From: Roseicella sp. DB1501
GTDB taxonomy: Bacteria; Pseudomonadota; Alphaproteobacteria; Acetobacterales; Acetobacteraceae
NCBI RefSeq assembly: GCF_013112485.1
Contig: NZ_JABFHG010000004.1
Location: forward strand, 1-64,000
Length of the DNA: 64,000 nucleotides
Direction: 5' to 3'
The first letter of the stretch is position 1. The number at the start of each line of letters is the position of its first letter. The position numbers and the translations under genes are program-made. The notes below the pieces were generated by a model, which was given only the letters and a program-made list of their open reading frames with translations, had not been told where the DNA came from and did not search any database. Positions 45,846 to 53,431 of the stretch are shown here, in pieces.

Positions 45846-45864
45846 TCATTCACCGCCTGAATGA
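45846..45864. promoter_or_regulatory. Palindromic operator-like site in a divergent promoter region
   Basis: TCATTCA-ccgcc-TGAATGA is a perfect inverted repeat with seven-base arms. It lies in the 283-bp region between the divergent monooxygenase and Old Yellow Enzyme genes, 94 bases before the latter. TetR/MarR-type regulators often bind such sites. No regulator gene is adjacent, so the binder is unknown. Confidence 0.5.
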
Positions 45865-45957
45865 CAGCCATGCGGCCGGCTGGATTGGCCGCCGGCCGCA
45901 GCCGACCCAGCTTGCAGGCAATGCCCTTGTGGCACCGCAGCATGGAATGACACCCCG

Positions 45958-47049
45958 ATGACCGCAGATCTCTTCCAGCCCTTCCAGCTTGGGCCGCTTT
46001 CCCTGCCGAACCGCGTCGTCATGGCGCCGCTCACCCGCAGCCGCGCCGGCAGCAAGGGCATCCCGGGCCCGCTGAACGCCGAATACTACGCTCAGCGCGC
46101 CTCGGCCGGGTTGATCATCGCCGAGGCGACGCAGGTCTCGCCCCAGGGCCAGGGCTATGCCTTCACGCCTGGCATCCATGACGAGGCGCAGGTGGCGGGC
46201 TGGCGCCAGGTGACCGAGGCGGTGCATGCCGCGGGCGGCCGCATCGTCCTGCAGCTCTGGCATGTCGGCCGCATCTCGCATCCGAGCCTGCAGCCCGGCG
46301 GCGCGCTGCCGGTGGCGCCCTCTGCCATCCGTCCCGAGGGCCAGGCCTTCACCGAGAGCGGCTTCCAGCCTTTCCAGACGCCGCGCGCGCTCGAGACCGA
46401 TGAGATCGCCGGGATCGTCGACGACTACCGCCAGGCGGCGGTGAACGCCCGGCAGGCCGGCTTCGACGGCGTCGAGATCCACGGCGCCAATGGCTACCTG
46501 ATCGACCAGTTCCTCCGCGACAAGACCAACCGGCGGACCGACCGCTATGGCGGCAGCATCGAGAACCGGGCCCGCTTCCTGCTCGAGGTGACGGCGGCGG
46601 TGACGGAGGTCTGGGGCGGCGACCGCGTCGGGCTGCGCATCTCGCCCGTCTCGCCGGCCAACGACATCGCCGACAGCGATCCGCAGGCGCTCTTCGACCA
46701 TGTGGCGGAGCAGGTGAACCGCTTCGGCCTCGCCTATCTGCATGTGGTGGAGGGGGCGACCGGCGGGCCGCGCGACAACCTGCCCTTCGACTTCGCGGCG
46801 CTGCGCCGCGCCTTCCGCGGCGCCTACATGGCGAATAACGGCTATGACCTGGCGCTCGCGCAGGCGGCCCTGCGCGAGGACCGGGCCGATCTGATCGCCT
46901 TCGGCCGGCCCTTCATCGCCAACCCGGACCTGGTCGAGCGGCTGCGCCGCGGCGCGCCCCTGAACGCGCTGGACACGGCGACGCTCTATGGCGGCGATGC
47001 GAAGGGCTATACCGACTATCCGGCCCTGGCCCGGCAGGCCGCCGAATAG
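45958..47049 (+). CDS. Old Yellow Enzyme-family alkene reductase
   Basis: The 363-residue protein is an FMN-dependent ene-reductase: LPNRVVMAPLTRSRA, LQLWHVGRISHP (FMN and active-site residues), DGVEIHGANGYLIDQFLRDKTNRRTDRYGGSIENRARFLLEV with the His/Asn pair, and DLIAFGRPFIANPDLVERL. It uses NAD(P)H to reduce activated C=C bonds such as enones. It is divergent from the monooxygenase and hydrolase operon, with a palindrome between them. Two strong hairpins follow the stop. Confidence 0.92.
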   Translation: MTADLFQPFQLGPLSLPNRVVMAPLTRSRAGSKGIPGPLNAEYYAQRASAGLIIAEATQVSPQGQGYAFTPGIHDEAQVAGWRQVTEAVHAAGGRIVLQLWHVGRISHPSLQPGGALPVAPSAIRPEGQAFTESGFQPFQTPRALETDEIAGIVDDYRQAAVNARQAGFDGVEIHGANGYLIDQFLRDKTNRRTDRYGGSIENRARFLLEVTAAVTEVWGGDRVGLRISPVSPANDIADSDPQALFDHVAEQVNRFGLAYLHVVEGATGGPRDNLPFDFAALRRAFRGAYMANNGYDLALAQAALREDRADLIAFGRPFIANPDLVERLRRGAPLNALDTATLYGGDAKGYTDYPALARQAAE

Positions 47050-47056
47050 AGCAGAC

Positions 47057-47084
47057 CGCGTTCAGATGGATTCATCTGAACGCG
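47057..47084 (+). terminator. Perfect 12-bp hairpin after the Old Yellow Enzyme gene
   Basis: CGCGTTCAGATG (47057-47068) and CATCTGAACGCG (47073-47084) form a perfect stem with a GATT loop, beginning eight bases after the stop codon. No T-run follows, but the position suits a terminator or REP-like element. Confidence 0.6.
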
Positions 47085-47110
47085 TGAAGCGGCCCGCAAC
47101 ACGACAGGCT

Positions 47111-47150
47111 GGAGCATGCCGCGTAAACGCATGGGAGCGCGGCATGCTCC
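47111..47150 (+). repeat. Second strong hairpin downstream
   Basis: GGAGCATGCCGCG (47111-47123) pairs perfectly with CGCGGCATGCTCC (47138-47150) across a 14-base loop. It lies 26 bases after the previous hairpin. Confidence 0.6.
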
Positions 47151-47351
47151 AAGCGGGCAACCCACCCGCTCTCGACATCGCGCGCGATCGCCGCCGAGGT
47201 TGATCGTTTCCCCATCGCCGCGCTGCACCCCGAGGCCATGGCGGACAGGGCTGTCTCGCCGGAAGAGACGACCGGGATCTCGCTCTGTCGCAACCATCGA
47301 GGCGCTGGCCGGACTTCACTCGAAAATCCCACAAGTCTCGCTTTTTGATAC

Positions 47352-47380
47352 TTGCGCAGAGGTTGATAAAGTCAGATACG
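47352..47380 (+). promoter_or_regulatory. Possible promoter of the RTX protein gene
   Basis: TTGCGC (47352-47357) and GATACG (47375-47380) are 17 bases apart, in a locally AT-richer stretch. A start about seven bases later would give a leader of about 25 bases with GGAG before the ATG at 47413. Confidence 0.35.
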
Positions 47381-47412
47381 TTGCTCCACCGAAACGTGAC
47401 GGAGCAGCCACA

Positions 47413-48015
47413 ATGGCCCCCATCTCCACCACCATCACCGGCACCAACAACAACGACCTGCTCAACTACAGCACTCGCGCCGACAACCTGAAGATCAACG
47501 GCCTCGGCGGCAACGACACCGTCTATGGCGGCCTCGGCAACGACACCCTCTACGGCGCCACCGGCAACGACAAGCTCTATGGCGGCGCCGGCAACAACTA
47601 CATGGAAGGCGGCCTCGGCAGCGACACCATCGTCGGCGGCACCGGCAGCGACATCATCGTCGGCGGCGGCGGCAACGACATGCTCTATGCCGGCACCGGC
47701 CACGACGTCTTCCGCTTCGCCCCCAACGACACGACCTGGACCGCCGACAAGGGCAGCGACACCATCATCGGCTTCAAGGGCCTCGGCTCCGGCGGCCAGG
47801 GCGACATCATCGAGTTCCTCAACTACGGCCCCGACGCCCATCTCGAATACGTCGGCAGCTCCGCCAAGGTCGTCGGCCTGCAATACTACGCCGTCTACGC
47901 CACGCCGGGCACCGAGGAGGTCAACCGCGTCGACGTCATCGCCATCAAGCTCGATGCCGCCACCGCAGCCGCCGGCAGAACCCTCGCCGAGGGCGACTAC
48001 GTCTTCCATTCCTGA
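47413..48015 (+). CDS. Small RTX calcium-binding protein, probably type I secreted
   Basis: The 200-residue protein starts directly with ITGTNNNDLLNYSTRADNLK and then has about six glycine-rich nonapeptide repeats (GGNDTVYGG, GNDTLYGAT, GNDKLYGGAG, GSDTIVGGTG, GSDIIVGGGG, GNDMLYAGTG) between about 29 and 95. A non-repetitive beta-rich C-terminal domain follows (DVFRFAPNDTTW...DTIIGFKG...GDIIEF). This is the RTX pattern: parallel beta-roll binding Ca2+ and a C-terminal signal for a type I secretion system. No secretion genes are in the window and no enzymatic domain is present. Confidence 0.85.
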   Translation: MAPISTTITGTNNNDLLNYSTRADNLKINGLGGNDTVYGGLGNDTLYGATGNDKLYGGAGNNYMEGGLGSDTIVGGTGSDIIVGGGGNDMLYAGTGHDVFRFAPNDTTWTADKGSDTIIGFKGLGSGGQGDIIEFLNYGPDAHLEYVGSSAKVVGLQYYAVYATPGTEEVNRVDVIAIKLDAATAAAGRTLAEGDYVFHS

Positions 48016-48069
48016 GACGGCAGGGGAAGCACAGGGCGGCGGCAATCAGACCGGCGGCGCCGTCGCCGG

Positions 48070-49350
48070 TCACGCCGCCCGGAACAGCAGGCTGGCATTG
48101 GTGCCGCCGAAGCCGAAGCTGTTGGAGAGGACGGCGCGGATCGGCCGCCGCTGCGCCGTCCGCGCGACCCGGTCGATCACCGTGCGCCGGCTTGGCTCGT
48201 CGAGGTTCAGCGTCGGCGGCGCAGCGCCGTCGCGCAGGGCGAGGATGGAGAAGATCGCCTCCGCCGCGCCCGCCGCGCCGAGCATGTGGCCGGTCGCCGA
48301 TTTGGTGGACGACATCGCCAGCCCCGCCGCGGCATCCCCGAAGAGCCGTTCCACCGCCTCGATCTCCAGGTCGTCGCCGAGCGGCGTCGAGGTGCCATGG
48401 GCGTTGACGTATTGCACCTCGGCCGGCGTCAGGCCGCCGCGCCGCAGGGCATGCGCCATGGCGCGATAGGCGCCGGCATGGCCCTCGGCCGGGGCGGTCG
48501 GGTGATGCGCGTCGCCCGACATGCCATAGCCGGCGAGCTCGGCATGGATGCGCGCGCCCCGCCGTCGCGCATGGTCGTACTCCTCGAGCAGGAGCATCGC
48601 GGCCCCCTCCGCCATGACGAACCCGTCCCGTCCGCGATCCCAGGGGCGGGAGGCCGCGGCCGGCCGGTCGTTGAAGCTGCTGGAAAGGGCCCGCGCCGCA
48701 GCGAAGCCGGCCATGCCGAGTTCGCAGATCGCCGCCTCGGCGCCGCCGGCCAGCATCACCGCGGCATCGCCGAGCGCGATCATCCGCGCCGCATCGCCGA
48801 TCGCATGCGCGCCGCTCGAGCAGGCGGTGGATACGGCGCGCCTCGGGCCGCGCAGGTCGAAGCGCCGCGCCAGCTCGCAGGCCAGCTCATGGATCATCGC
48901 GGCCTGTGAGAAGGGCAGCGCGGCCGGTTCCGCGCACTCGCCGCCATGGTGCCGGGCATGCTCGTGCAGCGCCTTCAGCCGGCCGCAGCCGGACCCGATG
49001 CAGATGCCGGCCGCCTCCGCCTCCGGCCCGTTCGAGTGCCAGCCCGCATCCGCCATCGCCTCCCGCGCCGCCGCCATGGCGAAATGGCCGACGCGATTCG
49101 CCTCGGCCTGCGGCGCCAGCCCGTCCCCGCCCGGGCCGGACGGGTCCGGGCCAGCCAACGCCCCGGCCAACGCCCCCGCCAATGCTCCGTCTGGCACCTG
49201 GCCGGCGACCCGGCTCGGCAGGCCCCGGCTGTCGAAGGCGGTGACGGCGCCGATGCCGGATCGCGAGGCGAGCAGGCGTTCCCACACCGCCTCCAGGCCA
49301 GCCCCCAGCGGGCAGATGATCCCCATGCCCGTGACAACGACCCGCCGCAT
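48070..49350 (-). CDS. Beta-ketoacyl-ACP synthase II-type enzyme
   Basis: The 426-residue protein has the condensing-enzyme triad Cys177 (STACSSG), His318 (NAHGTST) and His355 (SATGHMLG), with the N-terminus RRVVVTGMGIICPLGAG. It elongates acyl-ACP with malonyl-ACP. Residues about 55-77 are an insert, ALAG repeated three times plus PDPSGPGGDG, not found in ordinary FabF. There is no acyl-carrier or ketoreductase gene next to it, so it may serve a special lipid or a secondary product rather than housekeeping synthesis. The start ATG 49350 fits the conserved N-terminus. Confidence 0.88.
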   Translation of the reverse strand: MRRVVVTGMGIICPLGAGLEAVWERLLASRSGIGAVTAFDSRGLPSRVAGQVPDGALAGALAGALAGPDPSGPGGDGLAPQAEANRVGHFAMAAAREAMADAGWHSNGPEAEAAGICIGSGCGRLKALHEHARHHGGECAEPAALPFSQAAMIHELACELARRFDLRGPRRAVSTACSSGAHAIGDAARMIALGDAAVMLAGGAEAAICELGMAGFAAARALSSSFNDRPAAASRPWDRGRDGFVMAEGAAMLLLEEYDHARRRGARIHAELAGYGMSGDAHHPTAPAEGHAGAYRAMAHALRRGGLTPAEVQYVNAHGTSTPLGDDLEIEAVERLFGDAAAGLAMSSTKSATGHMLGAAGAAEAIFSILALRDGAAPPTLNLDEPSRRTVIDRVARTAQRRPIRAVLSNSFGFGGTNASLLFRAA

Positions 49351-49497
49351 CGCCTCGTCCTGCCGCAGTGACGACAGCGACCTGGACCGCGTGGCCGTTT
49401 CGGTACAGTGAAGCTTTGAGGACGGCCGTGGGAGACCCGGCCGTCGCGGGCGAGAATCCGGGTCGCATCGAACCTTGGACCGGTCGATCCTCGCGCC

Positions 49498-51015
49498 ATG
49501 CGACCACCACTCCTCTCCCGCCGGATCGGCCGGGCGAGATGTCCGGAGGCCAGGCCATTGAGGGGCGTCCCCACGAGACGGCTGCTGCGCCGGTGCCTGT
49601 TCGTGCTGCTCGGCATCGGCATCGGCCTGCTCGGCCTGCGCATCTGGCAGACCGAGACCGGCCCGGCGCTGCATGTCTGGCACCGCTTCGTGCCCGCCGA
49701 CCTGCAGGCGGCGCGGATCGAGGGCATGGACTGGGACGGCTACCTCGCCGCCGAGGCGACGCTCTTCGAGAGCGTGCGGCGCGAGGTGACGGAGCAGCTC
49801 GAGCCCGAGGACCGCACGCCGCTCAACCGCTATTTCGAAGGCAGCCCGGTCTATCCTCCGCGCTTCCGGCAGGACTGGAACCGGTCCTACCTGCTCGAGC
49901 CGGAGGGGCCTCCGCGCGGCGCCGTGGTGATGCTGCACGGCCTGACCGATTCGCCCTACAGCCTGCGGCACCTGGCCCGGCTCTACCGCTCGCGCGGCTT
50001 CGTCGCGGTCGGCATCCGGCTGCCCGGCCATGGCACCGTGCCGGCCGGCCTGAGCGATGCGGTCTGGGAGGACTGGATGGCCGCCACGCATCTCGCGGTG
50101 CGCGAGGCGCGCCGGCGGGCGCCGGACGGGCCGCTGCATGTCGTCGGCTTCAGCAATGGCGGCGCGCTGGCGATGAAGCAGGCGATGGAGGCGCTGGACG
50201 ATCCGCGGCTCGGCCGGCCGGATCGGGTCGTGCTGATCTCGCCGATGGTCGGGATCACGGAATTCGCCCGCTTCGCCGGGCTGGCCAGCCTGCCGGCGCT
50301 GTTGCCGACCTTCGCCAAGGCGGCGTGGCTCGGCATCGTCGCCGAGTTCAACCCCTTCAAGTACAACTCCTTCCCGGTGAACGGCGCCCGCCAGTCCTGG
50401 CGGCTGACGCGGGCGCTGCAGGCGCAGCTCGACCGCCGCGCGCGGGAGGGGCGGCTGGAGGGGCTGCCGCCGGTGCTCACCTTCCAGTCAGTGCTGGATT
50501 TCACCGTCAGCACGCCGGCGGTGGTCAACAGCCTCTACGATCTGCTGCCGGCGAATGGCAGCGAGCTGGTGCTGTTCGACATCAACCGCAACAGCATGCT
50601 CGGCATCCTGTTCCGCACCGCCTCCGAGGCGGCGCTCGGGCGTATCCTGCCGCCGGCCGTCCGGCGCTACCGCACTATCGCGGTGACGAATGCCGGCGAG
50701 GGCGAGGATGCCATGGTGGCGCGGGTGACCGAGCCCGGCGCCAGGGAAACGCGCGACCGGCCGCTGCGGGCGCGCTGGCCGGAGGGGGTCTATTCCCTCT
50801 CGCATGTCGCGCTGCCCTTCCCGCAGGGCGACTCGCTCTACGGCATGGCGCCCGATCCGGCTGACGAGGATTTCGGCGTGCATTTCGGCACCATCGCGCC
50901 GCGTGGCGAGCGCGGCGCGCTGCGGGTGCCGCTCGACGGGCTGATCCGCATGTCCTCGAACCCGTTCTTCGAGGAGATGGCGGAACGCATCGTGCAGGGC
51001 ATCGAGGCGCGCTGA
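49498..51015 (+). CDS. Membrane-anchored alpha/beta hydrolase (serine aminopeptidase/lysophospholipase-like)
   Basis: The 505-residue protein has one N-terminal membrane helix (LFVLLGIGIGLLGLRIW, about 34-50) and then a hydrolase domain: AVVMLHGLTDSPYSLRHLARLYRSRGFVAVGIRLPGHG (oxyanion HG) and a nucleophile elbow GFSNGGALAMKQAM. Later sequence includes LISPMVGI and SHVALPFPQGD (possible catalytic His). It probably faces the periplasm, with the substrate unknown. The gene is convergent with the LLM oxidoreductase, 19 bases away. Confidence 0.83.
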   Translation: MRPPLLSRRIGRARCPEARPLRGVPTRRLLRRCLFVLLGIGIGLLGLRIWQTETGPALHVWHRFVPADLQAARIEGMDWDGYLAAEATLFESVRREVTEQLEPEDRTPLNRYFEGSPVYPPRFRQDWNRSYLLEPEGPPRGAVVMLHGLTDSPYSLRHLARLYRSRGFVAVGIRLPGHGTVPAGLSDAVWEDWMAATHLAVREARRRAPDGPLHVVGFSNGGALAMKQAMEALDDPRLGRPDRVVLISPMVGITEFARFAGLASLPALLPTFAKAAWLGIVAEFNPFKYNSFPVNGARQSWRLTRALQAQLDRRAREGRLEGLPPVLTFQSVLDFTVSTPAVVNSLYDLLPANGSELVLFDINRNSMLGILFRTASEAALGRILPPAVRRYRTIAVTNAGEGEDAMVARVTEPGARETRDRPLRARWPEGVYSLSHVALPFPQGDSLYGMAPDPADEDFGVHFGTIAPRGERGALRVPLDGLIRMSSNPFFEEMAERIVQGIEAR

Positions 51016-51034
51016 GCGCCCCGGCCCTGCTCCC

Positions 51035-52264
51035 TCACCCCCGCTGCTTGTCGAAATCCGGCAGGTTGCTGGCCGAGGCCGCCAGATACTGCGACCTGGT
51101 CGCCTTCAACGCCGCGGCGGCCGACTCGTTCTCGGTGATCTTGGCCATCACCGCCTCGCGGGCCCGGTCGAAATACTCGCGGTTGGCGGCGACGAATTCC
51201 CGCGACCGGCGCAGGCCGGCGAGATAGCCGTTGATCTCCGGCACCACGTAGCGGGCCACCATGTCCCAGCTGCGGAAGGTGTTCTCGGGGTTCGCCCAGT
51301 CATGCACGAAGCCGACCACCGTGCCGAAGCCGCCGCTGAGGGCCAGCACCTCCTTGATGCGGGCGATGAGGTCGTCCGGCGTGCCGATGGTGGCGACCGC
51401 GCCGGGCCCGTAGGCGGTCTTCTCAACCGCCTCGTCCGGATCCGTGAAGGGCTTGGCGCCCGGCCGCTGCAGCGTGCCGGTGATGTATTCGTTGTGGTGC
51501 CGCATCAGCCCATCGCGCGCCTCGGCCCGCGCCTTCTCGCGCGTCTCGGCGATGTGCCAGCTCAGCAGGACGCGCCAGTTCTTCCGATCGACCGTGGTGC
51601 CGTGCTTGCGCGCAGCCTGTTCGGCGAAGCCCCATTGCGTCGGCAGCGCGTTCAGCCCCTCGGTCGAGAGCGAGCCGATGGAGATGATGCCGATGCCGTG
51701 CTTGCCGGCGAGCGTCATGCCCGAGGGGCTGATCTGCGAGGCGACGGCGAAGGGCATCTCCTCCTGCAGCGGCAGCAGTTGCAGCGCCGCGTCGTTGAGC
51801 TGGAACCAGTCACCGCGGTAGGAGATGCGTTCGCCCTGGAACAGGCGCCGGATGATGCCGATCGCCTCGTCCTGCCGGTCGCGCAGCAGCATGGGGTCGA
51901 TGCCGAGCGTATGCGCGTCGGAGGCCAGCGCGCCGGGGCCGGAGCCGAAGATCACCCGCCCGCCGGTCATGTGGTCGAGCTGCACCATGCGCTGCGCCAC
52001 GTTGAAGGGGTGGTGGTAGGGGAGCGAGACAACGCCGGTCGCCAGCTTGATGCGCTTGGTCCGCTCGCCGGCCGCGGCGAGGAACATCTCCGGCGAGGCG
52101 ATCATCTCCCAGCCGCTCGAATGGTGCTCACCGCACCAGAACTCGTCATAGCCGAGCCGGTCGAGATGCTCGACGAGATCGAGGTCCCGGCGGAATTGCA
52201 GCATCGGGTGCTCGCCGATGGGGTGATGGGGGGCGAGGAAGGCACCGAATCCGAGCCGGGGCAT
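51035..52264 (-). CDS. LLM-class flavin-dependent oxidoreductase
   Basis: The 409-residue protein has the luciferase-like TIM barrel: GFGAFLAPHHPIGEHPMLQFRRDLDLVEHLDRLGYDEFWCGEHHSSGWEM, LATGVVSLPYHHPFNVAQRMVQLDHMTGGRVIFGSGPGALASDA, TIGTPDDLIARIKEV. Relatives such as limonene hydroxylase-type and long-chain alkane monooxygenases use reduced FMN. The start follows AGGAGACG. It is divergent from the Fe-S/flavoprotein/NuoF-like operon, with 483 bp between, so the two may share regulation or even supply reduced flavin to each other. Confidence 0.88.
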   Translation of the reverse strand: MPRLGFGAFLAPHHPIGEHPMLQFRRDLDLVEHLDRLGYDEFWCGEHHSSGWEMIASPEMFLAAAGERTKRIKLATGVVSLPYHHPFNVAQRMVQLDHMTGGRVIFGSGPGALASDAHTLGIDPMLLRDRQDEAIGIIRRLFQGERISYRGDWFQLNDAALQLLPLQEEMPFAVASQISPSGMTLAGKHGIGIISIGSLSTEGLNALPTQWGFAEQAARKHGTTVDRKNWRVLLSWHIAETREKARAEARDGLMRHHNEYITGTLQRPGAKPFTDPDEAVEKTAYGPGAVATIGTPDDLIARIKEVLALSGGFGTVVGFVHDWANPENTFRSWDMVARYVVPEINGYLAGLRRSREFVAANREYFDRAREAVMAKITENESAAAALKATRSQYLAASASNLPDFDKQRG

Positions 52265-52747
52265 GGGGACGTCTCCTGGTCGCCGAAGGCGCGGCCAGGC
52301 CGGCTCCGTCGTACCGCAATGGGTGGGGCAGGGGCCGCCCGCATTCGATTATCGGTTTCGTCGGTGCGGCCGCCGGGAACGATAGGCGAGGCGTCGCGGG
52401 GCCGGCAAGCCGGCCCGGCCCATGGGCTTTGCAACCGGCGGACGACCGCGCCTCCCGTGCGGACTGTGCTCTGGCGCACAGCCGGCAGGCGGGAGGCTGG
52501 GCCATGCTGGCGGCATCCATTCCTTACACAACCTCGGGTCGGTGCCTCGGCATCGGCCCTTTTCTTTGTCCGGCTGCCGTGTCGGACGCCCCGCCTGGCC
52601 CGAGCGGCGGGAACGACCGGGTGAACGCCTGGACCCAGTGCCTCGTTGGTGCGGATGCGGCCCTGCCCCAAGATGGGCCCCAGGATGGAGCACGGCCCGC
52701 CGCCGCGTGGCACCCCCGGCGCTGGCCCGTAGCATGGCGAGGCGAGC
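52265..52747. other. Divergent intergenic region
   Basis: The 483-bp region between the divergent LLM and Fe-S protein genes holds no gene I would support. I see no strong palindrome or T-run. It must contain promoters for both directions. Confidence 0.5.
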
Positions 52748-53431
52748 ATGGAAGGCGAGCCCGGTGACCAGCCCCTGCGGCTGGTCCTCGATGGATACGA
52801 GGTAGTGACCCGGCCGGGCATCTCCCTGCTGCAGGCCTGGATCGCGGCCGGCCTGCCGCTCACCGAGAATGTCGGCTGCCTGGGCCAGGGGGTCTGTGGC
52901 GCCTGCCGGGTGCTGGTGCGCCGGCCGGGCGAGCGCATTGCCGGCACCGCGCTGGCCTGCGAGGTGCCGGTGGAGGAGGGGATGCAGGTCGCCTTCATCG
53001 ACCATTTCCCGGCCCGCCGGCCGCATGCCTACGACCTCGCCGCGCTCGGCGACAGCTGGTCCATCCCGGAGCAGATCGACCGCGTCTTTCCCGAGGCGAA
53101 GCATTGCCGCCATTGCAGCGGCTGCGACCGCGCCTGCCCGAAGGGCATCGAGGTGCAGCGGATGGTCAACCTGGCCGCCGAGGGCCAGGTCTTCGCCGCG
53201 GCCGAGCTCTTCGACCACTGCGTCATGTGCAATCTCTGCGTCGCCGCCTGCCCAGAGCATATCGACCCGGCGCATCTTGGCCAGTTCGCCCGCCGGATGG
53301 GCGCCGCCCTGACCCTGCGTCCCGCCGACCTGATGCGGCGGCTGCACGAGATCGAGCGTGGCGGCCAGGCGATCGACCCCGATGCGCCCGGGGCCGGACC
53401 AGGCAAGCCGCCGGGCGGGCCGCCGGCATGA
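52748..53431 (+). CDS. Ferredoxin-like Fe-S subunit with 2Fe-2S and two 4Fe-4S sites
   Basis: The 227-residue protein has an N-terminal plant-type 2Fe-2S domain (Cys44, Cys50, Cys53, Cys71) and a C-terminal domain with two CxxCxxCxxxCP motifs (Cys120/123/126/130 and Cys158/161/164/168). It resembles SdhB/FrdB, but its second cluster has the 4Fe-4S rather than the 3Fe-4S pattern. It should shuttle electrons between the flavoprotein and the NuoF-like subunit encoded downstream. Its stop overlaps the next ATG by four bases. The tail is Pro/Gly-rich. Confidence 0.88.
   Translation: MEGEPGDQPLRLVLDGYEVVTRPGISLLQAWIAAGLPLTENVGCLGQGVCGACRVLVRRPGERIAGTALACEVPVEEGMQVAFIDHFPARRPHAYDLAALGDSWSIPEQIDRVFPEAKHCRHCSGCDRACPKGIEVQRMVNLAAEGQVFAAAELFDHCVMCNLCVAACPEHIDPAHLGQFARRMGAALTLRPADLMRRLHEIERGGQAIDPDAPGAGPGKPPGGPPA

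Noticed and set aside
47500-47720. CRISPR-like or tandem DNA repeat
   Set aside because: The periodic GGCGGC...AACGAC pattern encodes RTX nonapeptides in frame and has no spacer structure.
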